From: Balanoglossus misakiensis
Lineage: Eukaryota; Hemichordata
DNA length: 64,000 nucleotides
Assembly: GCA_040954595.2 (NCBI GenBank)
Contig: CM082582.2
Span: 4,340,001-4,404,000 of the forward strand
Direction: 5' to 3'
Shown: positions 14,801-28,200 of the stretch, in pieces
How the letters are laid out: every line of letters starts with the position of its first letter
How positions within the stretch are numbered: the first letter of the stretch is position 1
The notes under the pieces: model-generated
Databases searched by the model: none
What the model was told of the DNA's origin: nothing
Seen by the model: only the letters and a program-made list of their open reading frames with translations
Program-made: the position numbers and the translations under genes

Positions 14801-17800
14801 CAGCAATCGCCATACTGGATGTAGATTTTTTGTTTCCAGACTCATTTCTTTTTTTTTTTGCACTCTGTAGCTAAAGTTTTAAATTTAATCTTATATCAAA
14901 TAGCAGTTATCCTTCCTTCCTTCCTTCTGCCTTTGTTCCCTCCTTCCTTTCCCGTTTATTCCTTCCTTTATTCCTTCTTTCCAACTCACGATTGTTGACG
15001 AACTCGTGAGCGCACTGTATGACGAACATTCCAAATGAAGCAGCCGCAAAGCTTGCGGACAGATGTGACTTTCGAACTATTTCGTGGAAAGCGTAGTGTA
15101 ATGGACATTTTTCATCTGGAAGTACTGTTTTAAAGATGTGACAGAAGTTCCCACCACTCAAAAAAGAACCCTAACAGTTTGCGTTGTGCATATTGAAGGT
15201 TGCCCGCCAGGGAAGTATGGTTTCAAATGTGAAAATGACTGTCTTTGTAAAAATGGCGCCAGGTGCCATTCTTTCAATGGAGCGTGTCAATGCACGGCCG
15301 GCTGGAGGGGACCGTCATGTGATGTACCATGTAAGCTTATAGTATTATTCTATTTTCACTTTCGACAGAGATTTTTGTGTTAGTTTCAAAGAGACGTTGG
15401 TCCACCCTAAAGACCATACACATGGGTATTAAATCCATAAACTTATTATGAAAATGTTACACTTTCTGTCATTTTTCATGTCTTAGAATAAAGTAGACGA
15501 ATTTTGAAAACCTATTCATTATTTCCTCGTCAATCTACACGGAAATGAGTTGGAAACTGTTCATTTGCGATGACACATTTTATGCACCGAAATTTCTTTT
15601 AGCTCTGAAGACAGTGGAAATAACAGAAAGGGTGATCGAAGCTTCTTATGGGGACATAATGACCATGTGTTGCCTAACCTATCACCTTGTGGTTGAAGAT
15701 GACGACATCGTCTGGTACAGGGGAGACGAGATTCTGGACGAGGACACTGACACCCGTTTGAATTTTCGTCACAAGGATGGGTGACTATATCTTATGACCT
15801 ATTGGCGTGTACTTTCACTTTCCGTTTTCACGTCTTGAGTGATTCTCGCAATTTTCATAGATTTTGTATATTTGACATCGTTATTTTTACTTCCGGTTTA
15901 CGAAGCTCTGAAAAGTTTAGGGTCGGCTGGCTAAAATTAGGGTAGGTCAGGTAATCGGAACAGGGCATATTTTTTTTATTTGGCTTAAGGTATTATTTTG
16001 TTTACTAATCGCATTTTATGTGTTGATGTTATTGATTTATTTTATAGCAACTCTTCTATAACGATCGTCCCTGTGACTGACAGCGATGCTGGAATCTATG
16101 AGTGTGAAGTCAAAGACAAGGCTGATCGTAAACACAGAGCATTCTCTGAACTAAGAGTCACAGGTAACGAACGTTTTTTAAACTTGTAAAGAGTTCATGA
16201 CATATGAGATTATAGACATAACAATTGGCAGCGGTAACGTGTACACGAAGATTCCTTGTACATGCAGTCAAAGACTGGTTCCGTTCTAGATGTGGATTTT
16301 GGTTGCTTAGCTTCAAAACTGTCTTTTCTATGATAACTACATTACTTGTAAATCTAATACCTTTGTGCATAGAGCGAGTGTCTTTAATAAACTGTTTCGG
16401 TTCTAACAGGCTGTCGTGGTAATACGTGGGGACCAACATGTTCAAAAACTTGCAACTGTCGACATGGCGCCTCCTGTGATAGGTATGAAGGGTGCCTTTG
16501 TTTAGTGGGATGGAATGGAACCACATGTTCTGACGGTAAGAAATTAACAATTATCGTAATTTATCTCTCCGAAATCACCAAGGTTCTTAAATAGGCATTT
16601 TCATGCATAGCCGTGGTTCTTACCGAAAAATCGTGGTTCTTACGTTTTACAGCCTACAAAGTCAAAACTACTCAAGGTTCTAGCTTACAAAGTCTTATTT
16701 TCAGTCGATGTGATGATAATTTCTCATTAAAAATTAACTATTATCGTAATCTTCGATATCAAATGACGTCAGACGCGCTCAGGCGGCAGTTGCGTTGGCA
16801 TTCAAATTTCCAGATGACGGGCAACTTCAGCAACGTGGACTTACGTGGTGCAGACAAAGACTGTGCAGATGAAATGCAACGAGGCTGATGAGGCACCATA
16901 TCTGATACATGTTACGTGTTTGGCGGTTCTAAAGTAAAAACATACTCGGAAAAACTTCTACTGGATGCCGAAATAATGCTTGCCCGTCATCTGAAAATGA
17001 CAACGCCGTGGGGCACATGGCCAGATCACGTGATTGATAGTAAAGAATAAAGAGAATACACATTGTTTTCAATTTTGGGACAGTATTCGTGTGTGAACGA
17101 TAAACAACCACGTCGTTTTCTGGCAATTTTTAAAAATAACTGAAATAGAAGAAGAACTATTAATTTCGCGTGTTGTTTGTGTTATATGCCTCCTGAATTT
17201 TTGGCACAATTGAATGATTTGACTCACAGATGTTCAAGTGCCAATCATCGCCCACTGTCCGGATGATAAGGTGGTATTGACCGATGGTCAGAACACGGAC
17301 ATCCGGGTCATATGGAAAGAACCGAACATCACAGACAATTCAGAGAAACTGAACGTGACATCTAACTTTAAACCGGGAGACAGCTTCGGACAGGGAACAC
17401 ACCATGTCGTGTATCAAGCCGTTGATGAAGGACAAAATGTAGCGTCCTGTCGGTTTTCTATCACAGTTAAGAAATCAGGTGAGGGTCACGTATGAGTATT
17501 CTCTTTACTATTTTATCTGTTCAACATTCTCTGTGTTTAGTTTTCAAAAAACAGAAGTCACAAATCGATTCGCCTTCCTTCAATTATCCACATGAACCGC
17601 CAATGACATAAGTCTACTGCGTAAGTTTTTATGTCTGAAATACTCTTGATCATAAACTTGCTATGTTCCGCTACCGATTTGATTTACTAATTACGTTTTG
17701 GGTTTTATTTGCAGTCGCACGAGATGTTTCTGCAGTATTCATCGGTGTAGTTTCGTCACTTACCTTTCTGTGTCTGGCGGGACAGTATCTGGTCTATAAG

Positions 17801-19117
17801 TACAGACACGAAATACAAGCAATTATCGCTCACAAGCTTCAAGCGTATGAAGATGACGGTAAGAATGGGGACTGTAGTTATAACGTCGACGATTTTTCGA
17901 GTTTTTGATCCTTGTATCAATCCTTAAAAGCATGGCGATGAAAAATCAATTATTGTTTGAGTTACGATTAGTCCCTCAGTGTCACATGTCAGCGTCCATA
18001 GAACTGTATGCAGCCTTGCACATATAGGTGCCGACCCCCGGGACACTTGCATTATTTTCAAATACGGGGGTAGGGTGGGAGCAAGTTCAAAACATCAACC
18101 CATGTACATGTATACTCCAAACATTGACCCATTGTTAGGGATTTCTTGATATCCTCACCGTTGTGTAATACCATTCGTTTTCTCGAATTATATTGATCAA
18201 TATGTTAAAAACTGATTCTATGTGTAATTAACACGCATATCACATCCTTTTGCTTGGACTTTAGATCAGAGAAAATTCGATGCTTTTGTGTCAGTGAAAG
18301 GTGATACTGCTGAAGAGGAATTTGTCTACAAAATATTACTTCCGGTTCTTGAAAAGGAATATGGATATCGTCTTTGTGTCCATCACAGAGACTTTGTTAT
18401 TGGTGAAGGTGGGTCGCATTTATATTTTACTATAACTTTGAATTTTGGTACAAGGATTAAAACATTATCGTGCTTTTCTATCAAATATTTCAGACAGTGA
18501 ACTGATTGACTGTCTTATTTACCCTAACTTTAAGATAAATGTCATTCATTTTGCATGAGAAGGAAATCCCGGTCCTTAAGAAATGACCATAGGCCGTAAT
18601 ACATATTCAAATGACCTCGTTTTAAATTTCAGCCATTGTGGAGAACATTTTGAAATCGATCCAGGAAAGTCGACGAACCATTCTGGTTCTGTCCCCAGCA
18701 TTTGTGGAGAGTGAATGGTGCGACTACGAAGTGGCCTTGGCGCATACAGAAATGATTGCCCTCCGACAGAAACTCATCCCGATTATGTTTGAAGACATCA
18801 CCAGAATGGCAAATATCAGGGCGAGTTTACAGGCAATCCTGAACACCATCACTTACATCCAATGGCCGGGGGAGGGCGCTGGCAAGGAAGGCGAGAAATT
18901 TTGGAAGCGCTTGGTGAAAGCGATGCCCAAACGAAGGAATAGGGTTGTTCACGCTATGGATCGTCCGCCGTCAAAATACAGGTCGATCAGAAATCGCTTC
19001 TGTAATGCTGTTTGCCGTTTTCGAGGCAACTGGAACAACAGACGTCGGAATGACAGCGTAGAGTCGGATCTCGGTGCCGATGACGAGATCCCGTTGATGG
19101 CGTTAAATCATTGTTGA
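11836..19117 (+). CDS. Receptor B: cadherin-like/EGF/Ig/EGF/HYR/TM/TIR protein, complete
   Basis: Reconstructed exons: 11836-11970, 12203-12289, 12957-13058, 13227-13337, 13556-13673, 14187-14302, 14589-14757, 15199-15330, 15603-15780, 16048-16163, 16410-16535, 17230-17478, 17715-17858, 18265-18408, 18633-19117. They total 2412 nt, an open frame of 803 aa. Order: signal peptide (about 1-28), conserved N-terminal CxxCNFTR motif, cadherin-like region (75-279, with NDVMNWPPVFNESC), EGF (280-323), Ig (324-421), EGF (422-463), HYR (464-546), membrane span (about 552-572), TIR (595 to about 740). The TIR has FDAFVSVKG, VHHRDFVIGEG, SEWCDYEV and FWKRLVKAMP. The tail of about 60 residues is basic, then acidic with DDEIPLM near the end. 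From the first EGF on, modules are bounded by phase-1 introns. The donor after 12289 is GC. Probably a membrane receptor for innate-type signalling; the ligand is unknown. Confidence 0.88.
16751..17047 (+). repeat. Dispersed repeat family R1, copy 1
   Basis: About 300 bp in the intron before the HYR exon of receptor B. Related sequence occurs at 22786-22932 (plus, shorter) and 56460-56685 (minus). Shared blocks include GATATCAAATGACGTCAGAC, CAACTTCAGCAACGTGG and GTTTGGCGG. The part at 16890-17047 reads as an open frame (TCYVFGGSKVKTYSE...) matched by the copy at 56 kb. I do not recognise the family. Confidence 0.7.
18028..18140 (+). repeat. Dispersed repeat family R2, copy 1
   Basis: This stretch contains a CCCCCGGG-type start, ATTATTTTCAAATACGGGGG, and AAGTTCAAAACATCAACC. 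The same order of blocks is seen inverted near 57777-57885 and, shorter, at 63160-63240. It lies in the intron between the membrane and first TIR exons of receptor B. Short interspersed repeat of unknown class. Confidence 0.55.
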
Positions 19118-20440
19118 TCGGATAGATTATTTTCCGCTCGTCAAACGTTGTGTCGCGCGTAGTTAAATTTTTTGCCGTCTTAATACAGATCCAAGATGTT
19201 TTGCAGTGTGTTATCTTCAGATGTATTTACAAAATTGCTGAATTTATTCCGTAAAACTGGTTTAAGAAATGACAGAAATCGTGATAGGCAGTTTTTAAAT
19301 ACAATGTCTGTGAGTGTTTTAACTTACCTACGACCAAAGAATACTTTCATAGCTGTGCATAATGCATGTTTTCCACTGTGCTTCACGACACACATCGCCA
19401 CGAAAATAGTGATTACTGTTGTTATTTTCACATCACCAAAAAAATGGAAATCGTTATAAATTAGGTGCTGATATTTTGTACTATGTTTTATAGTCCATTT
19501 GCATCGTGAGTGACTATATACAATAGTGTTGTGACATTTTCTGAAATAATTTAATTTACTGATCGTCGTCGTCGTCAACAACAACAACAACAACTGTTAT
19601 CATTTCTCAGCATACATTCCAAATTGTTCATTCATCGCAGTATAACAAAATACAACACTCACACATACTCGGCTTGTAAATCCCAAGTAAAGCATAAAAG
19701 GTATAGTAGGGTTGCATCTATCGATATATTTGTGCGCAGTTCGTTTACTTTCTTTTGTACGACAAACTGTTTCACAAGATCAATATATATATATAAGTGT
19801 AAAATCTATTTTATGCAATAAATGTAACAAAACCAATGAAATAATATCAATATTGCGTCATTATTAAGTTAAAACGAATACCCATGATTACTATATGGCT
19901 GGTGCTGGAAATATAAATAAATCTTATTTGACAAAGATGATAGGACTTTCCATTAAAATAAGATTATTTAAGTATAGCTATAGCTATATGAATATTACAG
20001 ATTTACAATGCCAGAAAGGTATTTAAAACGACTCTTTTTGTGAAAAAGGTTGATTTATTTATTATATCACTTTCTTCCGGCAACATACGTCACAATGACA
20101 TCACCACATGGCAGTGATAACAATATTATATGCAAAGCTTAGCAAACCAATCAATGAGTCTTTTTATAAGACCTCTACACAAAATGCAATGTAAAATACA
20201 GCGGACCGCCTAAGGCATACTCTACCAAGATATCATAAGCCACTCGTTGGCAACAAAGTGAATATACAAACTGCAAACAAATTACATGTACACTGTACCA
20301 CTATACGTATGGGGCGGTGTCAACATTACATTGGTGGAATAACCTTGAAACTTTTGTACTTTCAAGTACACGCTTTTACTGTAGCTGTTTGTGCTCAAGC
20401 GTTTGCTATACGTGAAGCTCACAACGGGGAATATTCTCCT
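19118..20440. other. Convergent intergenic region between receptors B and C
   Basis: 3' flanks of two tail-to-tail genes. It holds CAA/CGT simple repeats near 19565-19592 and AT-rich sequence with several AATAAA-like signals (for example near 19817), as expected of 3' UTRs. No further gene is supported. Confidence 0.5.
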
Positions 20441-23400
20441 TTAGGCCACGTGATCTTCTTGCAATATCAAAGGAGCATCGTCACCAATGACGTCATTCAA
20501 TATATCACTTCCCGACGTTTCCTTTTTCGGCCAAAAGTTGCGAAGAAATTTGGTGAACGATGAGAATGTATCAGGAGAGTTCTGGCGAGCTGGCGATTCA
20601 GGTTGTTCCTCGTTTTGATTTGGATCCTGTGGTTTTCGCTTTCTGGGCATTGCCTTTACCAGGCGCTTCCAGAATTTTTCGACGTCCTTTTCCTCGTTTC
20701 CCTTTGGCCATTCAATGTAAGTGATGGTGTTCAATATTGCCTGTAAACTCGGTCTAATGTTGGCCATCTGGCTGATGTCTTCAAACATGAGAGGAATTAA
20801 TTTCTGCCTGAGTCCAACCATCTCCTTGTGTGCCATCAGAACCTCGTAGTCACACCATTCACTGTCCACAAATGCCGGCGACAGAATTAGAATCGTCCGT
20901 CGACTGTCTTTGATCGACATTATGATATTCTCAACGATGGCTGAAAGAATGAAATACAGCAGGATTGTCAAAGAAAAGAAGCACGTGTTTGTTTATCTAT
21001 GCATTTTATATGTTTTGATGTACACTACGATTGTGTGAGTGAGGACACTGAAACTTTTGAGGTATGTATATGTAGACATAGCCTAGTGGTTTTAGCCACG
21101 TTTTTATGTGCGGTAAGTCTGAGTTCGAATACCATTAAAAATGTCCGCTTGAAAATTACGTTCAGAACATGAAGGTTCACGTAGGCCTATTTAATATTGT
21201 GAGAGTTCTTCACGTGCAAAGCCATTTTGCAATGATTTTTGTGGTGGTCTGATTTTGGATTTCATTCCAAAGTAATTCAACCCGGCTTGAAAGAAAAAAA
21301 ACGCCACAGGCCACCGGGGAACATAAATATTTATTTTGCGTTTTGTATTTATTAATTATCATATAGATCCCCGAGATACTAACCTTCTCCTATGATGAAA
21401 TCTCTGTGATGAACGCATAGTTTGAAACCATATTGTTTTTCCAATGTAGGCAGCAATATTCGATATACAAATATTTCGTCATCTGTGTCACCTTTTACCG
21501 ATACAAACGCATCGTATCTCCGACCGTCTGGAAACAAAATGTTCAAGACACTAAGTAACAAGACAGGTCAACTTTAGTGTACAATGACCCACGCATCTGG
21601 ATTGTAGGGCAGTGACTCGTCATTTGTATATTTTTGAATGTCGAATGCAAAGACAACATCGTCGAACGTAAGTATATATTAACTTACCATCGTCTTCGTA
21701 TGGTTGGAACTTTTCTGCTATAATTGTCTGAATTTCGTGTCTGTATTTGTATCCCAAATATGGACCGATAACGCACAGTACACAGATTAAGAAAGCCAGG
21801 ATAGCCAACACTGAAATAACAGGCGTCGATAGGACGCCCTCTACAGAAACAAGATGGAAGAGATGGAGAAAAGTGACAAAGAATATTGAAGGGCGCGGCC
21901 AAGGGTTTTGGACTTTCAAAGCACTCGTATTTTTCATTATATTCTGAATATGTGGTATAAAGTATACCAGGGGTATTCTTTTATACAGCCTCGAGCTTTT
22001 TGCCCTACATTCGTGTAAAAACAGTAATGGTCATGTAAATCTACACTATAAAATAAGAGATATTTCTATCGACTGAAAATATACCGGACAGGTATTTTAG
22101 CAATTGGAAAGACTTCAGATTTCGTATGAGGGCGCTGTAATCTATGGGACTGTGCTTGTGCAACTTGTGCGCGTGCACCAGATCCTGCATTGGCGATAAA
22201 GCACAAGTCTAAAATCTTCCGACCCTACCTGGTTTATTAACGGTGACAGAAAAAACACACGTGGCCACATTATCGCCCTCGTCGACTGCCCTGTAAATAA
22301 CAGTGTGAACTCCGTAGTCAAACTGCTGCCCCGGATGAAAGTTTGACGTCACGTTGAGATGTTTTGAATTATCGCTTATGATTGGCTCTTTCCAGGTCAC
22401 TGTGAAGTTTCTCACGTCTTTTCCAGGAGACAAAACGATATCGCTCGGACAGTCTTTGATGGATGGTTTCTGTATGTCTGAAGGTAAAAAAATATACATG
22501 TTTTGCTGGTCAACGACATGTACGCATATATCAGCAATATGTATAATTCTTGCCATTTCAAACATAAATCTCATATTAACGCTGGTATAGGAAATCATCA
22601 GAATTGGCCACACGATCTATTTAGAATCCATACCGTGTGAACAAGTTGTTCCGTTCCAGCCTGGTAAACACAAACATCCTTTCTCTCTGTTGCAGGGGGC
22701 GCTGTTCTGACAGTCGCAGTAGTGTTCACAAGTTCTTCCCCATCTATTGTCAGCACAACCTGAAGAGGCACAAAAGTGTTACATATTCTTCGATATCAAA
22801 TGACGTCAGACGCAGTTCCGTTGGCATTCAAATTTCCAACTTCAGCAACGTGGTGCAGACGACGACTGTGCAGACGGAACGCCATGATGCTGATGAGGCA
22901 CCGTGTCTGATGCATGTTACGTGTCTGGCATATATTTCCGTGATCCCTAAATTACTCGTATCTTAATTCAGCTACATATTGCTAAAACGAAACCATGACA
23001 GTATTCGACTCACCTGTTACAATGACTTGGCCATGTGCTGTGTGTATCCGTCCATCTATATCAATAACTTGACATTTATATTGACCAGTAAAGTTATCCA
23101 CAACATATTTTGAACTCAGTGTAGAATAGCTACATGAGAAAAGAATAACAAAATTATATATTTATTGTTTTTGTAAGTTTGGTCTAGAGCAGTTTCCAGA
23201 GTCTGTGTATTACTTTTTCTTGGTGTGTTGTGCAGATTCATTCGCATTTGGACTATCCTTTTAAAACATTGATAAGTTCCACGTCAGATGGCATGCATTT
23301 TCCCCACCAGCGCTCATGCCAGCAGTTTTTACTGTGGACATCGAATCCAATCTGGTGGCGGTAGTTCCAAACGAAACCTACCCCTCATATTTTATCCATA

Positions 23401-25067
23401 AAATCAGATATTGTCTCATAACAAACACCAGCGTGATATCACAGGATTTAGGAACAATTAACTGTATCTTAGTAAACAATAGCCAAGTACACTAATTGCA
23501 TGTATGCACACGGGAGCATCCACGAAAGTGACAATATCCAAATACATGTATAGTATGTATGCACACGGGGGCATTCAGAAACAAAACATTGTTGCCTTGG
23601 AAAACTAAAAAAAAAACAAGTATTCAATATGTCACAATAAACGTACCCTTCCTTACTGCTATGGACGTAGAAACGTTGATCGTTACCAGTGATCGCACTG
23701 TTGTTGAGATACCAGGTGATGTCTTTGTGCCGATCTGAAATCTGGATATTGTAGGTATAGCAGAGTACTGTCAGTAAACCTCCATACACCGAATACGACG
23801 TCTTGGGGGATATTTCGATACGGCTGATCTCTGAAATAAATGGCATTGACTTTATCATAAATTATGAATATGGTTTGTGCATTCTTTAAAAAACTATATA
23901 CCACCAAAAGTACGTGACTCTTATATCCACTGTTAACAAAAATTCAATAAAAGTAAAAAAGCAAGATGCGATTAATAGAATCTCACACTCCCAAGGACCT
24001 GGGATCATATTTCTCACACGAGTTTGAGATTTTCTGTCCCACACGAGCCGCAGTACAAAACAACAACATCTAACAAACAAACAAACAAACTACTTATGTA
24101 ACAAAAACAATAAAAACACTCACAACTAAAACAAATAAACAAACAAACATATGTAACAAAAACAAAAACAAACAAACAAACAAACAAACAAACAAACAAA
24201 CAAACAAAACTACCTATGTCACAGGCAGGCCCTGTCCAACCATTTGTACATTGACAAGCGCCATTAAAAGGATGGCAAGAAGCTCCATTCAGACATATGC
24301 AGTCCTGGTCACATTTGAAGCCATATTTACCCGTCGGACAACCTACAGAAAATAACGGTGATAAAGCTGTAAAGGCCATATTCATTGTGTCTAAAGAAAG
24401 TGAAGTACAACGAAAGCAAGACAAAAACCTGTAGAGAGTTATTTGCGTTACCAATCTTTAGAAATTATTTGACTGTAGGCATTGCAGAGGGCTGCCAGTG
24501 AAATCTTTTCCCAAAGTTGTAAGATGGCATGATTATTTTTCCCTCATATGTTCATGTATTGCGTCTGATGCGTTGGAAGAACGTTGTTCAGCTTGTTACA
24601 AAGTACCACTAGTATTGCTAAACTATTACGCATGCCTATTCACCTTTTGAATAATTATCTTATTTGTTCAGATCAAACTAGACATGAAATTAAACATGTA
24701 TGCTTGAGACATGAGACATGTGTCGTTCTACTGATGACAAGTTCAAACGAGGACGAAAACAAGAAAGTTCACAAACCCTGTGGCACTATTTTGGTCGACA
24801 GTGTTAGTAAGGCTGTACCAAAAGGTACAAACACCACATCGCAAACTCCACTGTCTATTTCATTCACCATATGCGCCAGATTAATGATGACAACCATGTC
24901 GGCATCCTGGGGCTCCTCGAACCAACTGCGATTGATGTACGGGTTACCGTCGAGGGCGCTATCGTCCTGAGAGTTGCAGAAAAATAGAGATTGTTTGACC
25001 TTGGGAAATAGCTATCATTTCTGACAATTCACATTCCCTTGATATGAGTGATATAGCCCTCATGTCC

Positions 25068-25105
<38 letters not shown>

Positions 25106-25167
25106 TCAGCAGCAGCAGCAGACAGACAGGTAGGCAGGCAGGCAGACAGACAGACAGACAAACAGGC

Positions 25168-25200
<33 letters not shown>

Positions 25201-28200
25201 CAGACACACATACATGCATGTAGACACACTAACCGGTGTTAATATCTGTGCTGTTACACCAGTTCTCAACTCCTGGCCACAATGTAAACGAAACTGTTGA
25301 AGTGTAACTATTCCCATTTTACCATGATGAGATGCTAAATATATAATTGAGTTGCCTGAAATATTAGAAAGGAAACATATTAATTAAACTTTAGCTTAGA
25401 CATGTTAGAAGCTAACTCGCTTCGATTAAATTTACAGTCTATTTTTCATTCGAAATGTCACGAACATTAATGTACCATATACTTAACTCATGGGTTAATT
25501 GACATCGTGAACTGACACTGTGTTCTGTTAGTGATCAATAGAGAAGTATGAACTAATATATATATACATTTTTCATTTTACATCTCAGCCTATTTACCGA
25601 CAAACTGCAGTTTGTTGGAGATAACCGAGACAACCCTTACATTGACTGTTGTCGGAATCGACGTTGAAAAATTGCTTCATATCGTCTGCATCTTTGAAGA
25701 GTACTAATTCCTCTATCGGTTTCAGATCGTCTCCTTGCCCGCCATAAAGCTCGTAAAGTAACGCCTGTCGATAAAATTCAAATACACAACCAGTCAGCTT
25801 GCAGTGGGCGAAGAAATTGTGCAATGACGTCACCATTTATAACTGCATTGACGATAATTACGGCAGTTCCCGTATTTTTTCCTTTACACACGGATTGTTG
25901 CAGGATATCGCTTGTCCCTACTATAATGAACGGCACACTTTCTGCAGGAAGGTCTTTGATGGCTGAATTGTTGCTTCACAGTAAAATTATTAAAATCAAA
26001 AGAATCGGGAACTTGTATCAGCAAATTGCGACAATGCCAACCCACAGTATATATTGCAGCACTTTACACAGTTAGTAAAGTAGAATGTGTTTTGAAAATT
26101 CTTCAACCTGAGACGCTCGTCAAGTCAAGTCAAGTCAAAGCCAAGACCTTGCAGTTTTCTGAGCGCTGAAGGCGAAAACATGAAAACACCCAGTGTATAT
26201 TTTGTGTTGGACTCGACTTGTCATATACTTACATCCGGGGACTCACTACCAGCATGCCAAAAGCATGATTGGTTGAAAACTGGCGGCCAATCCTCTACGT
26301 CAGTGACAACCACAGTCAACAGAGCAGTATCATATGTGTTGTCTTCCTGTTAAATAAATGTTCAATATTGCTATTTTATCGCTGACCAAGAAGGCAAATT
26401 TAGGCAAAACAGTCAGTCAGATATGGCATATGGTATTATGCCCTTTTCTCAACAAAATGCTTGTCCCATAATAGTCCATTTTGTCCACACTGAAATTGTC
26501 AGCTGTGCGCAATTCTTTTCATTTTATTCTATATTTTCTCTTATGCATGATCATATTCTTTCAATGCTGTAGGGAATTCTGTTTATTGTCACCTGAATCC
26601 CGCAGAGCTCAAATTGCCAAAGGGAAAACAATACTGTTTGTTGTGGACAAAGCCGCTACTCTTCTGAGGTCGGTTATTATTTTGTGAAGAAGATATCCAG
26701 ATCACACATTATTATACTGTTTGGTGTATTTCGGTTACCTTGGTTACGGCTATATGCAGACTATATTCGGATTTCATGCCATAATCCAGAAGCTTGGCGA
26801 CGTAAACTACTCCAGACTGGTTGACAGAAAATCTGTCGTTCTAGAAAATGTGTCGGAATGATTAAAAACATTAGGTGTATTCATTAGTAGTTACATTCAT
26901 TAAAGTCAGTCTATTGATCACTAAGGCAATAGATTATACACGCATTACCAAGTTTGTTAGAAAAACAATGGTAATAAACTTTTTTTGAGTCCATATCTTA
27001 TGCATAGCACCTCCACTTTATATATTTCCATATGGCAAAAATGGCGTATTCTAAAGAAGAAATGGTGGCGCTCTTTTTTTTCTCAATTTGCCTAACTGTT
27101 GCTAAAATTGCATTGGGACGGTACATGTATATTGATGTAGCAATTGAGAATATCTAATATTTCTGTATGTAAAAGAAATGAGTTACAAGATAAGCAAAGC
27201 AGATACACCCTGAATTACAGGGTTCCTCATGGAGATTGCGCACCAGATAATAATCTTACCAGATTTCCAGATTCTATAGACACATTTGTCACGTGGGAAA
27301 AGTTTCCAATGGGAAGGAAGAATACGTCAGTGCCGACTGTAACATTCTGTGGCAAAAAGCGAGAAGGAAAAGATAATATGCCAAATGAGGTGACGAAATG
27401 AAACCTCGCTTTATATCGGAAAGAGTCGTAGTCTGAGATTTGTCGTGTTGATTACACAGGAAAAAATACTTGAATTCTTAGAATTCAAATCAGTGAAGAA
27501 TGTAAATACTAGTAACTAAAAAATTGTGCAGTGCTACATCATTAATCAATTATATTGTCGCGTGCCGTAGCTTTATTTCCGCTTCACGATATGCTTCGCA
27601 GAATGGTGACGCACTAGACTGTTGCCACAAATCGGCAATGATTAATTCAATTAAAGAAATAGAAACTATGAAAATAATAAGCTGCGACTAAAGTGGCTCA
27701 CTTAGACACATGCTTTAATCTTTCAAATGCAGTTGACGTATGTTAACGTTTTGAGAAATCTGGCCTCGAGTTATTAATACTTCATATTCAAAAGGTCGTA
27801 AAAGTTATTGTTTGATATGAAAAGTTATTGTGTGTCTACTAGGTAGGTAGGTAGGTATTGTAATAATATAAAACAACTCCGCGTTTATAATTACTGAGTT
27901 AGGGCCGTATTTGGATAATTTGCGTAATCTTTATACATATCATTGCAAATTGGCACTTCTGTGTTTGAGTGAGTACATACCTCTTCTATATACCTCGTAA
28001 AATTGCACTCATCACACGTTAAAACTTGAACTGCGTCACTGTTTCCTAAAATAGAAAAATTGCTTGTTACTATATGTGAGGTATGTTGACAATCCAATCC
28101 CTGGGTGTGTCAAGGGGCTAGGTGTTTGGATCCGGGTGACTGCACTCGGGGGGGGGGGGGGTGAGTGCCCGTCATTGTGCTAGTTAACGTTCGAGACCGC

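Noticed and set aside
21072-21135. A tRNA gene
   Set aside because: A- and B-box-like sequences are present, but the acceptor stem does not pair; kept only as a tRNA-like remnant.
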